From Candidatus Sericytochromatia bacterium (GTDB lineage: Bacteria > Cyanobacteriota > Sericytochromatia > S15B-MN24 > JAQBPE01): a DNA stretch of 64,000 nucleotides. This document shows positions 19,234 to 28,795 of this stretch, one piece after another (the stretch's first letter is position 1; each line of letters begins with the position of its first letter). The notes under the pieces were generated by a model that saw only the letters and a program-made list of their open reading frames with translations, searched no databases and was not told the origin of the DNA. Where the stretch lies: positions 62,001 to 126,000 of the forward strand of contig JAYKJB010000063.1 of assembly GCA_035285325.1 (NCBI GenBank), written 5' to 3'. The position numbers were made by a program, and so were the translations under genes.

Positions 19234-21146
19234 TGGTGGCGCGCGCGATGCTCTGGCGGATGACGCTCTTGGCCGCCGCTTGTCTCACCCCTTTTGAGGC
19301 AGCTTGGGCAGGCGCAGTCTCCGCTCAAGTCGATGAGCGCCAGGCCGCTGACGCCTTTGCCACTCTCGTGCGGGATGCCTGCGCGAGTGGCGAGGCTGCG
19401 CGCGTGCGCGTGGTGGTCCCTGAGGCGGGACCACTCGCAGACTGGCTCTCCACGCTGTGGCAGGAGATGCGACGGGGGCACTGGGCTCCCCGGAGCTGGG
19501 CGGCTCGCTTCGAGCCCTTCTATGTGCGCGGGGATGCGATGGGGGGCTTGCTCACGCTGGGCGTGGAGGCGAGTGACGGCACCCTTCGGCAACGGGCCTT
19601 TCCGCTGGTGGCGCGACGGCGAGGGGCGGTGTGGCTGGCTGCAGGAGAATTGCAGCGCGATCGCCCTGACCTCATCGTGAAACCGATTTCCGCCTTGTTC
19701 GACCTGCGCGAGGCGGGGCGCTTGCGGGGCCAGGCCCACTTCGAGGCCAGGCAAATGGCGGCCGAACGGGGTGTCTACTTCTCCCTGGACCCGGCCCTGC
19801 GGGTCACCTCGGTCATGTGCGGCGAGCGCCGCCTATCGTTCCGCCAGCTTGAAGACACGGTCTTTCTGGAATGGCCCGAGGGGGAAACGGAGGTCGTCCT
19901 GTCCTGGGAAGGTGCGTTGGCTTCCCTGCAGTCGGGATTCGTTCCCGACCGGGTCTTGCAACTCCCCGCGGCCCAGGCTTGGTGGCCTCGCCCGCTGGGG
20001 GGGCTTGCATCCGAGCGGCTGGAATGGCAGGTCATGCTGCCGCCGACCTGGCTCGCTCTGGCGCCCGGGAGCAGTCGGACCTCCGAGCACTTTCGCGATG
20101 GTTGGCTTCACCGCTTCCAGCAGGTCGTCACCTCCTCAGAGGCCGGTTTACTGCTGGGCGATTGGGCCCACCAGGAGCGGCGTGACCAGGGGGTGTCTCT
20201 CGAGGTGTATGCGCGAGCGGGGCACGAGCCCGGAGCGGCGCTGGTGGCGCGCGAGGGGGAGGCGATCGCGGGATTTCTGATGGATTGGCTCAATCTGCCT
20301 GATGGCGCCCCTTGGACCTTCTGGGAGACCGCCGCTTCCGAAGTTGGGCTTGTGGGGCAGACGCTTGCCTTGCCGGCCTCCGCCTTCGAGTATGAGGAGG
20401 TTCGGCAGGCTCAACTGGCGCCGGCGATGACCCGCGCCATGTTGGCTCCCCTGTCCGTTCTTGGAACCGCTGGGGAACGAGGATGGCTCACAGATGGCTT
20501 AGCGGCTTACCTCGCCGCCATTTATAGTGAGCATCGATGGGGCAAGGCGGCCTTTCGTGAACAACTTCTGGCGGCGTATCGACGCGAGGTGGCGGCGCCG
20601 GTCACGGAGGAGACGCCTGCCATTCGCGATGTCAAGCCGACCCATGGTGTGGACACCTGGCAGCGCCTGGTGGCGGACAGGGGCATGCTGATATTTCACA
20701 TGTTACGCACTGAACTGGGGGAAGTGCCCTTCCAGCGGGCCGTTCAGGCGTGGCGGGCAGGCCCCTCCGACCGCGTTGACCTGCGCTCCCTCGACACCTT
20801 GGTGGCGGCCTGTTCAAAGCAGCGCAAGGGGGATTGGGGCCCCTTTCTTCGGCAGTGGCTGACCCGGGCCGACCGGCCGGAGGTCCAGATATCCCAGGTG
20901 CAACTCAAACGTCAGGGACGCCTGTGGGCCCTGCAAGGCCTGATCAGCCAGGCCGGTGAGCCCTTCTCATTTCGACTGCCCCTCGTCTTGAGCACGGCGG
21001 GGCGTCCACGCATTTACCACATGGCCATCACCACGGCGCGGACCGAGTTTGTGCTGCTCTCTCCCGACCGACCGCGGATCTTGCGCGTAGACCCGCTCCA
21101 CGAGACCCTGGCCATCTCTCCCGGTGCGTGGGTGATATCCCGCTAA
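19233..21146 (+). CDS. Exported M1-peptidase-like protein lacking the zinc site
   Basis: A 637-residue secreted protein with signal peptide LLAAACLTPFEAAWAGA. The second half looks like the catalytic part of M1 (gluzincin) aminopeptidases: GWLTDGLAAYLAAIYSEHRW corresponds to the usual WLNEGFAxYxE region, followed by ADRGMLIFHMLRTELGE and FLRQWLTRADRPEVQ. The HExxH helix is replaced by LAPAMTRAMLAP, and the downstream zinc glutamate (NEG) is TDG, so peptidase activity is not expected. Coupled to the TPR protein upstream. The fold assignment is my inference from the spacing of these motifs. Confidence 0.62.
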   Translation: MVARAMLWRMTLLAAACLTPFEAAWAGAVSAQVDERQAADAFATLVRDACASGEAARVRVVVPEAGPLADWLSTLWQEMRRGHWAPRSWAARFEPFYVRGDAMGGLLTLGVEASDGTLRQRAFPLVARRRGAVWLAAGELQRDRPDLIVKPISALFDLREAGRLRGQAHFEARQMAAERGVYFSLDPALRVTSVMCGERRLSFRQLEDTVFLEWPEGETEVVLSWEGALASLQSGFVPDRVLQLPAAQAWWPRPLGGLASERLEWQVMLPPTWLALAPGSSRTSEHFRDGWLHRFQQVVTSSEAGLLLGDWAHQERRDQGVSLEVYARAGHEPGAALVAREGEAIAGFLMDWLNLPDGAPWTFWETAASEVGLVGQTLALPASAFEYEEVRQAQLAPAMTRAMLAPLSVLGTAGERGWLTDGLAAYLAAIYSEHRWGKAAFREQLLAAYRREVAAPVTEETPAIRDVKPTHGVDTWQRLVADRGMLIFHMLRTELGEVPFQRAVQAWRAGPSDRVDLRSLDTLVAACSKQRKGDWGPFLRQWLTRADRPEVQISQVQLKRQGRLWALQGLISQAGEPFSFRLPLVLSTAGRPRIYHMAITTARTEFVLLSPDRPRILRVDPLHETLAISPGAWVISR

Positions 21147-21400
21147 AAAACTTGATTGAACAGTCGCTGGTGTGACCGGCCAGTGCCTCGTCGGTGCCCC
21201 CGAGACGCTCGTGTGGCGCTCGGTCCGAAGGGGGAGGACAGCCTGATTTCGGGTATTCATGCGTTATGTGACCCACGCCCCCGCGCCGTGGCTGACCGCT
21301 CGTTAACCTGTAGGCAGTTCGGCAGCGTGGTCGTGTGGCTTGGGGCCAGCGGTGGCAGCCCAGGGGATCGGAGCGTCACGATGAAGGGGGGAGCTTGCTG
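21147..21400 (+). other. Intergenic region without a recognised element
   Basis: This 254-nt gap follows the M1-like gene. I see no tRNA, riboswitch or intrinsic terminator in it. GTTATGTGAC near 21264 is at best a poor -10. A G-run AAGGGGGGAG at 21384-21393 serves as ribosome-binding site for the following gene. Confidence 0.5.
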
Positions 21401-22189
21401 GTGCTTGGCTTGACCGGTGGACCGATACGGCCTTTGCAACAGGCGGAACAGGCCTTGAGCGTTGGCTTTGGGGGCCGGGCAGATGAGGCGGCCCAGGTGT
21501 TTGCCTCGCTCGATGCCCGATTCGAGGCCAGTTTCGAAGCGGTCTTGCGCGAGGCCCTCGGCGGTTCCCAAGGGCACGCCTTGGCCGGCGAATCGCCTGC
21601 CAAGCGGCAGGTTGGTGCGGCTCAAGGGCTCGTGGCGATGCCCAATGGCGAGGCCCTGCCCACTGTCGCGAACGCGGTCGTGTCGCCTCCATTCTCGTGG
21701 GGACCCTCCGCGGGGTCGACGGTTGCGGACATGGCCTGGAATCTGACGCCCTCTCAGCCTGAGCGAGTGCTCTCCGCTGAGCCTGCAGGCTCGCGTGGTG
21801 CAGCCATTGAGGGGGGGCACGGCGGCCCTTACCGTGGGTTGATTGAAACCCTGTCTCAGCGCCACGGGGTGCCGGCCTGGCTCGTGACCAACGTCATGCG
21901 GGCAGAATCGGCAGGCAATCCAATGGCCACAAGCCCGGCCGGTGCGCAAGGGCTCATGCAGTTGATGCCTCAAACTGCGGCGGAACTGGGCGTGTCGGAC
22001 CCTTACGACCCGGCGCAGAACCTCGAGGGGGGCGTGAAGTATCTGGCTCGGATGATCGGGATGTTCGAGGGGGACCTGGTACGCGCCGTGGCCGCTTACA
22101 ACGCAGGACCAGGTTCTGTTCAACGGTTTGGTGGGGTTCCTCCCTTTCCCGAAACCCAGCGTTACGTGGCGCGGGTGTTGGGAACGTGA
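21401..22189 (+). CDS. Lytic transglycosylase, SLT domain
   Basis: A 262-residue protein with a ~125-residue low-complexity N-terminus and a C-terminal SLT (soluble lytic transglycosylase) domain that cleaves peptidoglycan glycan strands. The catalytic glutamate lies in VMRAESAGNP. It is followed by the family block GAQGLMQLMPQTAAELGV, the substrate-binding NLEGGVKYLARM and AVAAYNAGPGSVQRF. No obvious signal peptide is visible, so export could be specialised. GTG 21401 is chosen because the G-rich AAGGGGGGAG lies about 8 nt upstream; TTG 21395 and GTG 21335 are alternatives. Confidence 0.85.
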   Translation: MLGLTGGPIRPLQQAEQALSVGFGGRADEAAQVFASLDARFEASFEAVLREALGGSQGHALAGESPAKRQVGAAQGLVAMPNGEALPTVANAVVSPPFSWGPSAGSTVADMAWNLTPSQPERVLSAEPAGSRGAAIEGGHGGPYRGLIETLSQRHGVPAWLVTNVMRAESAGNPMATSPAGAQGLMQLMPQTAAELGVSDPYDPAQNLEGGVKYLARMIGMFEGDLVRAVAAYNAGPGSVQRFGGVPPFPETQRYVARVLGT

Positions 22190-22279
22190 CGCGAATCCCT
22201 TGATTCCAGACGACTGCCGGTTGCTGGCTATGGTAAAATAGGGCTTCCGTCGCCATCGTGCGGCTCGGAGGTCAGGCGC

Positions 22280-24625
22280 TTGCACCGGGGCAGCCATTCC
22301 ACCGGATTATTGTTTCACCGTTTTGGCGCCTGGCTGTACCGGCAGCGTTGGGCCGTCATCGTGGCTTGGGTACTGCTGGTTGCAGTGGCCACCTTCGGGG
22401 CCGCTCGGGCGCCGGACGTCTTGCGCGGCAGTGCAGCCGGCATTCCCAACAGTTCCTCGGCCAAAGCCCAGGAGTGGTTGCGAACGGAGTTCAAGAGCCC
22501 GTATCAGTTTCCGTTCATCGTCACCCTGGCGGCACCGGGACATTCCGTGGAGGACCGCGACTACCGGACGATGCTGGCGGAGCTTCAGCGCTTGCTTGCG
22601 GCGAAGCCCTTCGTCACCCGCACGGTCAGCTGGTTGGACAACCAGGACCCTCGCTTCAAGAGTGCGGATGGCGTCCGCACCTTCCTGGTGGTGGGGATCG
22701 ATGCAGAGAATTTTCTGGCCGCCGAGCAACGGGTTCCTGTGGTGCGGACCGAGGCGGCTGCCGTGGTGGCCCGCTGGAGGAGCAGGCTTCCAAGCCTCGA
22801 GTCCCACGTCACGGGCCAGATTCCGATTGGTTACGACGCCACGCGCATGATCGCGCAGGACACCACCACGGCCGAGCGACGCATCTTGCCGGTGGCCCTG
22901 CTGTTTTTGCTGTTTGCGTTCGGGGCGGTTGCCGCCGCCGGTATCCCCGTGTTGCTCGGTGCCTTGGCCTCGGTGGTCACCTTGGGGCTCCTGTATGTCG
23001 TGGGACAAGGGATGAATCTGTCTTCCATGGCCCAGAACATCACGGCCATGGTGGGGCTGGGCATTGGCATCGATTACGCCCTGATCATGGTGACACGCTT
23101 CAGGGAGGCCCTCGCGACCCACGCGGAAGCGGACAATCCCGTTGAGGCCGCCGTCGCCGAGACGATGGGGACCTCCGGGGTGGCCGTTCTATTTTCAGGG
23201 TTGACCGTGATGATCGGTTTCCTGGCCTTGTTCATTCCGGACCTGATCGACACGACCTCGCTCGGCATGGCTGGCTCCCTGACGGTGCTTTCGGCGGTGT
23301 CCCTTTCGTTGACGCTTGTACCAGCGCTGCTGGGCATTCTGGGGCCTCGGATCGATTGGCCTTCCGGATTTTCTCGCTGGGTCTCACAGCGTTTGGACCA
23401 CCAGGCGATGTGGCTCCGCTGGGCCCGGCATGTGATGCGACACCCGCTGCGCTTTCTCGTTGGCGGCAGTGCCCTGATGATCCTGCTGTCCTTGCCCTCG
23501 TTCACGGTGGAGTTTGGCCAGTTCAGCTCCAAGTTTCTGCCCACCTATATGGATGCAGGCCAGGGATTGCGCAGCATGGAAGCGATGGGACAGGCCGGGG
23601 AAGTTTACCCGATTCAGTTTTTGTTGCGTCGCACGGATGGGCGACCCATCACCGATGCCCGCTCGTTGAAGGCGATCGCCACGGTGGTTCGGGAGTTTCG
23701 CCAGGAGCCGGTGCTCGAGGAAGTTCGTTCGATCGTGCCCTATGCGGGGCGGCTGATGTTGATGAGCCAGATGTTCTTCGGCGGCGACACCAGGGCCGTT
23801 CGGGATCGGTTCCCGGATGCGGTGTCCTTGCTGCTAAGTGAGGACGCCTCTGGCACCTTGGTCCAGCTGGTTCCACGCAATGACGCCGCCTATGCGGACA
23901 TCAAAGATTTTGTTCGTCGATTGAAGGATCGCGACTGGTCTCAAGTGGCGGGTTTTGAGGGCTTTGAGGTGGCGATTGGCGGGCCGGCGGCCGTCAACAA
24001 TGATTTCGAGCGTGCCATCCTCTCCAACTTCGGCAAGGTGGTCTCGTTGGTCTTTGCCGTGACCTTTGTCTTGCTGGCCTGGTCGTTTCAGTCGCTCGTT
24101 TTGCCGCTCAAGGCACTGGCGATGAACACCCTCTCCACGGCGGCGAGTTTCGGGGCCTTGGTGCTGGTGTTCCAGCACGGGTACGGCAGCTGGCTGGTGG
24201 GGTATCCGGACCCGCCCGGAAACATACTGGTTCCCATTCCCATCATCGTGTTCTGTCTGGTGTTTGGCCTTTCGATGGACTATGAGGTCTTTCTGCTGAG
24301 TCGGATCCAGGAGGAATACATGAAGCACGGGGACAACGAACGGGCTGTCGCCACTGGCCTGGCCGCCACTGGCGGCATCATCACCAACGCGGCCCTGATC
24401 ATGTTGCTCGTATTCGGAGCGTTCATCGCGGCGTCTGTGGTGCTTACCAAGATGCTGGGCTTCGGCCTTTCGGTCGCCATCGTGTTGGATGCCCTGATCA
24501 TCCGGATCATGCTGGTGCCGAGCTTCATGGCTTTGCTCGGCAAATGGAACTGGTGGCCCAATATGCTGCCTGAACCGGTGACGGCCCCGGAGTCCCCGGA
24601 GCCCGTTGGTGCCGGGAGTCCCTGA
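22280..24625 (+). CDS. MMPL/RND-superfamily transporter
   Basis: A 781-residue inner-membrane protein of the MmpL type. One helix near the N-terminus is followed by a ~150-residue extracytoplasmic domain, a block of five helices (about 205-370), a second soluble domain and a second helix block (about 590-750). The paired motifs GIGIDYALIMVTRFRE and LSMDYEVFLLSRIQEEY carry the membrane aspartates used for proton coupling. Such proteins export lipids or hydrophobic compounds; the substrate is unknown. The TTG start has GGAGG about 9 nt upstream. It is convergent with the next gene, 4 nt away. Confidence 0.88.
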   Translation: MHRGSHSTGLLFHRFGAWLYRQRWAVIVAWVLLVAVATFGAARAPDVLRGSAAGIPNSSSAKAQEWLRTEFKSPYQFPFIVTLAAPGHSVEDRDYRTMLAELQRLLAAKPFVTRTVSWLDNQDPRFKSADGVRTFLVVGIDAENFLAAEQRVPVVRTEAAAVVARWRSRLPSLESHVTGQIPIGYDATRMIAQDTTTAERRILPVALLFLLFAFGAVAAAGIPVLLGALASVVTLGLLYVVGQGMNLSSMAQNITAMVGLGIGIDYALIMVTRFREALATHAEADNPVEAAVAETMGTSGVAVLFSGLTVMIGFLALFIPDLIDTTSLGMAGSLTVLSAVSLSLTLVPALLGILGPRIDWPSGFSRWVSQRLDHQAMWLRWARHVMRHPLRFLVGGSALMILLSLPSFTVEFGQFSSKFLPTYMDAGQGLRSMEAMGQAGEVYPIQFLLRRTDGRPITDARSLKAIATVVREFRQEPVLEEVRSIVPYAGRLMLMSQMFFGGDTRAVRDRFPDAVSLLLSEDASGTLVQLVPRNDAAYADIKDFVRRLKDRDWSQVAGFEGFEVAIGGPAAVNNDFERAILSNFGKVVSLVFAVTFVLLAWSFQSLVLPLKALAMNTLSTAASFGALVLVFQHGYGSWLVGYPDPPGNILVPIPIIVFCLVFGLSMDYEVFLLSRIQEEYMKHGDNERAVATGLAATGGIITNAALIMLLVFGAFIAASVVLTKMLGFGLSVAIVLDALIIRIMLVPSFMALLGKWNWWPNMLPEPVTAPESPEPVGAGSP

Positions 24626-24629
24626 GCGC

Positions 24630-26126
24630 TCAGAGGGCGCGGCTTTCCTGGCGCTCCACTTCATCCCCTGATTTCGCTTCCGCCCACGGCAGGTAGTAGC
24701 ATTCCAGGATGATGGAGACGGCGATCGCCACCGGAATGCTCAGGAATGCCCCCGTGAGGCCATAGAGCGTTCCGCCCACCAGCAGCACCACGGCGACCCA
24801 GGCAGGGTGCATTCCAATGCTACGCCCCATGATCCAGGGAAACAGAACCTGGCCAATCAGTTGCTGAATGGCAGCGTAAACCACCACCGTCCAGAGGGCC
24901 AGGCTGCCTGATTTGGACAGGCCGATCAGGCCCGCCAGGGCTCCCCCGATCAAGGGACCCACGAAGGGGATGGCCTGTAGCAACGCCGTGACGGCGCCGA
25001 CCAGCAAGGCATAAGGGAGTCCGAGCCAGGCCAGTGCCCCCCACGTGAGCAGACCTGCGACGGCACAGATCAGTGCCAGTCCGGCCATGAATCGGCCCAC
25101 GCGCTGTTCAACCATGTGCAGCAAGGCCGGGACGTGGTCTTTTCGCTTCAGTGGAATCCAACGCACCAGCGCCTCTTGCAGCAGGCGACCGTCCAGCAGA
25201 ATGAAGAAGGCCAGAAACAAGATCGACAGCAGCACAATGATCAGCCAGACGAATTTGCCTGTCATATTGAACGCATTGGCCAATACCTGGGAGCCTGTCT
25301 CCGCGACATAGCCCATCAGGCGGCTTCCGTCCGGCACGAGTCGATGGCGCGCGTGTAGCTGCGTCAGATGCTCTTGGGCCCGGTCCACATAGCCAGGCAG
25401 GCTGGCGGCCAGGTCCTGGCCTTGGGTCATCACCTGCGGAATCAAGAGCATCGACAACACCGTGATGGCCGCCGTGACGGCGATGAAGGTCACACCGACG
25501 GCACCGGCACGGTGCAGCTTGGAGTGCATGAGCCATTGCACGGCCGGCCCCAGCGCCGCGGCCACCAACAGGGCGCCCACCACGACCACCCAAACCTCGA
25601 TCAGGGCCACCAGACTCCACGCCAGGGCCAGCGTGGTCAGCGCGCCCCCCGTGGCGGCAGCACTCTTGAGAAAGAGGGCCTGATAGCCGGATTGCTCGGG
25701 TGCGGCGGGTAGCTGCTCCGCGACCGCCATGGCCTCTCCGAAGCGCATCAAGGCGGCATCGATTCCGCCGTAGAGGGTCGGGGTGGTGTCTCCGGTCGGA
25801 TGCTCGGGTTCCTCCTCGAGCGACAGGGTGACCCGGGTGCGTTCACTGGAGAGGGCTTCGAACTCGACGCGGCCTCGGTTGGGCCAGGGGCCCGAGCGGC
25901 TCTCCCAGGCCACCAGGCGCTGGGGCAGGTCCTGGACAATGGAGGTGTCCCAGGTTCCTTCCTGGCCGGGGGCCCACTCGACGCACCAGCTCGACGTAAA
26001 GGGACCGGTGCGGGTCAGCTGTTTCAGGCCCGGTACCAGACTGGCGATGTTTTCGACGCGAGCCCACCATTGGTAGGCCTGGTCAACCGACGCGGTGACC
26101 GTCACGGAGCGCTCGAATGAGGGCAC
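24630..26126 (-). CDS. Fusion of an SRPBCC lipid-binding domain with an AI-2E-type transporter
   Basis: A 498-residue protein. Residues 1 to ~140 form an SRPBCC/polyketide-cyclase-like domain (FERSVTVTASVDQAYQWWAR, then RVEFEALSSERTRVTLSLEEE). The rest is a complete AI-2E/TqsA/PerM-family membrane domain with about eight helices and the hallmark LLQAIPFVGPLIGGALAGLI plus GRSIGMHPAWV. Family proteins export AI-2 or act as Na+/H+ antiporters. The SRPBCC pocket usually binds a lipid or hydrophobic ligand. GTG 26126 was chosen for AGGCAGG just upstream; an in-frame start at 26201 would add 25 residues unlike either domain. I know of no common fusion of this kind. Confidence 0.8.
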   Translation of the reverse strand: MPSFERSVTVTASVDQAYQWWARVENIASLVPGLKQLTRTGPFTSSWCVEWAPGQEGTWDTSIVQDLPQRLVAWESRSGPWPNRGRVEFEALSSERTRVTLSLEEEPEHPTGDTTPTLYGGIDAALMRFGEAMAVAEQLPAAPEQSGYQALFLKSAAATGGALTTLALAWSLVALIEVWVVVVGALLVAAALGPAVQWLMHSKLHRAGAVGVTFIAVTAAITVLSMLLIPQVMTQGQDLAASLPGYVDRAQEHLTQLHARHRLVPDGSRLMGYVAETGSQVLANAFNMTGKFVWLIIVLLSILFLAFFILLDGRLLQEALVRWIPLKRKDHVPALLHMVEQRVGRFMAGLALICAVAGLLTWGALAWLGLPYALLVGAVTALLQAIPFVGPLIGGALAGLIGLSKSGSLALWTVVVYAAIQQLIGQVLFPWIMGRSIGMHPAWVAVVLLVGGTLYGLTGAFLSIPVAIAVSIILECYYLPWAEAKSGDEVERQESRAL

Positions 26127-26204
26127 GAGACCTGCCTGTCTCCTCTCGCGGGGGGCTGCCAGCCATGTACCCGACTCAGCCCACTCTCCCCCGCGACGCA
26201 ACGC

Positions 26205-27203
26205 CTACCCCGGAATTTTCAACCAGCGCCCTCCGGAGTGTCCATAGCTCAGTCCCTGTAGCCCGAGGCCGCGCAACGCGGCACGGCTTGTGGCCAGGTC
26301 AGGTGTGAACGCTTCCGTTCGCGCCAGACGGTGCCATTGGTACTGCAGCCAGGCCCGGCCGTCGGGACCTGGGCTTCCGAGTTCGAACACGCGATAGGCA
26401 TGCGGATATTCGACCAGTGAGGGGCCTATCAGCACGGCGGCGTGGCGGAGCGCATCACACGCCGCGAAATGATAATGACCGGCCAAGACGAGTTGAATCT
26501 GCGGATGGGTCGCCACGAGATGGGATAGCCATACACTGTCTGCGGCATTGAAGCGCAGGCGATCGAGAAATGGATACGGCATCAGGGGGGGGTGATGCAT
26601 GGCCAGGATCAGGGCCTCGTCCCGATGGCGCTGAATGGTCGCTTGAAGCCAAGTTTTTTGTCTCGGACCCAGAAAGCCCGCCCAGCCGCTGTAAGCGTCG
26701 CCATCGGTATCCGTCGTATCGATGGCGACGAAGCGGATTCCGGCGGTGGGACTGAAGGTGTACCAGCCTTCCCCCTGGGCGAGGCCTCCATCGCCCAGCT
26801 GGCGAATCAAAAATCGCTTGCGCTCCCGCAATCCGTTCCCTTCCACGTCGTGATTGCCGAACAGACAGTAGTATGGATGCCTCAGGCAGCGCAGGAGGTC
26901 CCGCAAGGCCTCCGCCTCCTCGGACAGGTCCTCGGGGAAATGGAACATGTCTCCGGTGAACAAGACGAAATCCAGGTCTTGGGCGTTCAGCTCGAACACG
27001 GCGCGTCCGACTTGACGATGGCTCTCGGGATAGCGTGGTTGGACCCGACGCGTGAAGTGCAGATCCGTGACATGCGCAAATCGGATGACGCCTTCGCCTC
27101 GCTCGGAGGGTCTTGCCTCGGCGAGGCGGGGAAGTGGCAAGGTCATTCCCAGCGCGCTTGCCGCGCAGGCCGACAGGAAGCGACGACGGTTCAGGACAAG
27201 CAC
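26205..27203 (-). CDS. Tat-exported calcineurin-like metallophosphoesterase
   Basis: A 332-residue protein with a twin-arginine signal (LNRRRFLSACAASALG) and the binuclear-metal phosphoesterase motifs in order: DLH (VTDLHFTRR), GD (FTGDMFHF), GNHD (CLFGNHDVEG), HH (LAMHHPPL) and GHYH (LAGHYHFA). It should act outside the cytoplasm on a phosphodiester or phosphomonoester; the substrate is not evident. Export by Tat fits folding with metals in the cytoplasm. The GTG start at 27203 reads into the Tat signal directly. Confidence 0.88.
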   Translation of the reverse strand: MLVLNRRRFLSACAASALGMTLPLPRLAEARPSERGEGVIRFAHVTDLHFTRRVQPRYPESHRQVGRAVFELNAQDLDFVLFTGDMFHFPEDLSEEAEALRDLLRCLRHPYYCLFGNHDVEGNGLRERKRFLIRQLGDGGLAQGEGWYTFSPTAGIRFVAIDTTDTDGDAYSGWAGFLGPRQKTWLQATIQRHRDEALILAMHHPPLMPYPFLDRLRFNAADSVWLSHLVATHPQIQLVLAGHYHFAACDALRHAAVLIGPSLVEYPHAYRVFELGSPGPDGRAWLQYQWHRLARTEAFTPDLATSRAALRGLGLQGLSYGHSGGRWLKIPG

Positions 27204-27363
27204 AAGGGCGTCTCTCGGTGGACGATTTCAGGGCCGGACCTGCACTTGATACCACGTCCCGCCGGCTGCACTTCGCCGATTCTGAACGCCAAAGAGACAG
27301 GGTGAGCCGATTGGCCGGTGTAGGCCGGCCCGTCGCCCCAAGTTTTCGACGCCTAACGTTATG

Positions 27364-28701
27364 TTAATTCGTGGCTTGCAGGACGCCGCTTCTCGTCCCT
27401 TGCAAGGCGCCCTCCACCTCGTCTACCGACTTGGGAATGGCGGCTGTCAGGTTGTGTGGGCACCCGGCCTGGTCGACCCAGATATCATCTTCGATCCGCA
27501 CGCCGATGCCCCAGAAAGCCGGATCGATTCCAGGCATTCCGTGCGGGACGTACAATCCGGGTTCGACGGTGAAGACCATGCCCGGTTCGATCGGGCGCCA
27601 ATCCTCTTCCAGCCTGTAAGGGCCTACATCGTGCGTGTCGAGGCCCAGGTAGTGGCCGGTGCCGTGCATGTAAAAGCGCTTGTAGGCCTCACGCTGAATG
27701 AGTTCCTCCAGGTCGCCTGTCAGCCAGCCCAACTCGACCATGCCGGCTGTCAAAACCCTGACGGCATGTTCGTGGTAGGCCTTGACGTGCTCCCCCACGC
27801 GCACCCAGGCGATTGCTTCCGTCTGAGCTTTCAGAACGAGTTCGTAGACGGCCCGTTGGGCCTGGGAGAAGCGCCCGCCGACGGGGTACGTGCGGCTGAC
27901 ATCGCAGGCATAATAGCCAAACTCCGCCCCCGAATCGATCAGCAAGAGCTGTCCGTCCTGCAGGGGCTGATCATTTTCGTTGTAGTGCAGAATGGTCGCG
28001 TTGTCGCCGGCCGCCACGATCGGCGTGTAGGCGGAGCCCTCCCCACCCAGGCGTCGGTACGCGAACTCCAGGGCCGCCTGGACCTCATATTCCCAGCCAC
28101 CCGGGCGAATGTGGGCGAGCGCCTCCTGGTAACCCACGGCGGTGACTTCGGCGGCCCGCTTCATCAGGGCAATCTCGCTGGCATCCTTGCGCAAGCGCAT
28201 CTCGTGCACGATCGCCCCCGGCGACACCAGCGTCTCAGGCGGATGAACGTGCCGGTTGCCCAGGCGTGGAAGCAGGCGCAGGACGATCTCATCGTGTTCG
28301 CGCCAGGTGCCCAACTGAAAATACAGGGTCGGTACGCCTGTCAGGTACTTTTGCAATACCTGTTCGAGATCATCGAAGGAATAGGCCTGGTCCACCTGGA
28401 GCGCGGCAGGCGCCGCCTCCACCCCCAGCCTGCGGCCATGCCACGTTTCCAGTTCCGGATTACGTGGTTGCACGAAGAGCACGCTCTGGTGCTCGGGGTG
28501 ACCAGGCAGCAGCAACAGCGCCGAACCGGCCTCTCGAAAGCCTGTTAAATAGAAAAAGTCGCTGTCCGGGCGATAGCGGTGGTCGGTGTCTCGCGAGCGA
28601 ATTCTCGGCGGCGCATTGAAAAACAGGGCGGCGCCGTTCTTCATCTCCTTCATGAAGTTGGCTCGGCGGCGCGCGTAGAGAGACGGTTCAGCAGCTGGCA
28701 T
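27364..28701 (-). CDS. pepP: Xaa-Pro aminopeptidase (M24B, PepP-like)
   Basis: A 445-residue dinuclear metallopeptidase that removes N-terminal residues before proline. The N-terminal aminopeptidase-P domain starts LYARRRANFMKEMKNGAALF, followed by SDFFYLTGF. Metal ligands are visible in LIDSGAEFGYYACDVSRTYP (two Asp), GTGHYLGLDTHDVG (His), FTVEPGLYVP (Glu) and VRIEDDI (Glu). ATG 28701 aligns with the start of known PepP; further in-frame codons upstream (28740, 28875) would add unrelated sequence, the longer one overlapping the neighbouring gene. Confidence 0.93.
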   Translation of the reverse strand: MPAAEPSLYARRRANFMKEMKNGAALFFNAPPRIRSRDTDHRYRPDSDFFYLTGFREAGSALLLLPGHPEHQSVLFVQPRNPELETWHGRRLGVEAAPAALQVDQAYSFDDLEQVLQKYLTGVPTLYFQLGTWREHDEIVLRLLPRLGNRHVHPPETLVSPGAIVHEMRLRKDASEIALMKRAAEVTAVGYQEALAHIRPGGWEYEVQAALEFAYRRLGGEGSAYTPIVAAGDNATILHYNENDQPLQDGQLLLIDSGAEFGYYACDVSRTYPVGGRFSQAQRAVYELVLKAQTEAIAWVRVGEHVKAYHEHAVRVLTAGMVELGWLTGDLEELIQREAYKRFYMHGTGHYLGLDTHDVGPYRLEEDWRPIEPGMVFTVEPGLYVPHGMPGIDPAFWGIGVRIEDDIWVDQAGCPHNLTAAIPKSVDEVEGALQGTRSGVLQATN

Positions 28702-28795
28702 GGGGGCGGCCTCACATTCCGGACGAAGCGGGCGGGCCATCGGATGATGACCTCGCCCCCATGTTACCCCAGGTTGCCGGGCTTGCGGGACGCCA

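Noticed and set aside
22234-22239. TAAAAT as the -10 of the MMPL gene
   Set aside because: No -35 at any acceptable distance and no extended -10; too weak to list.
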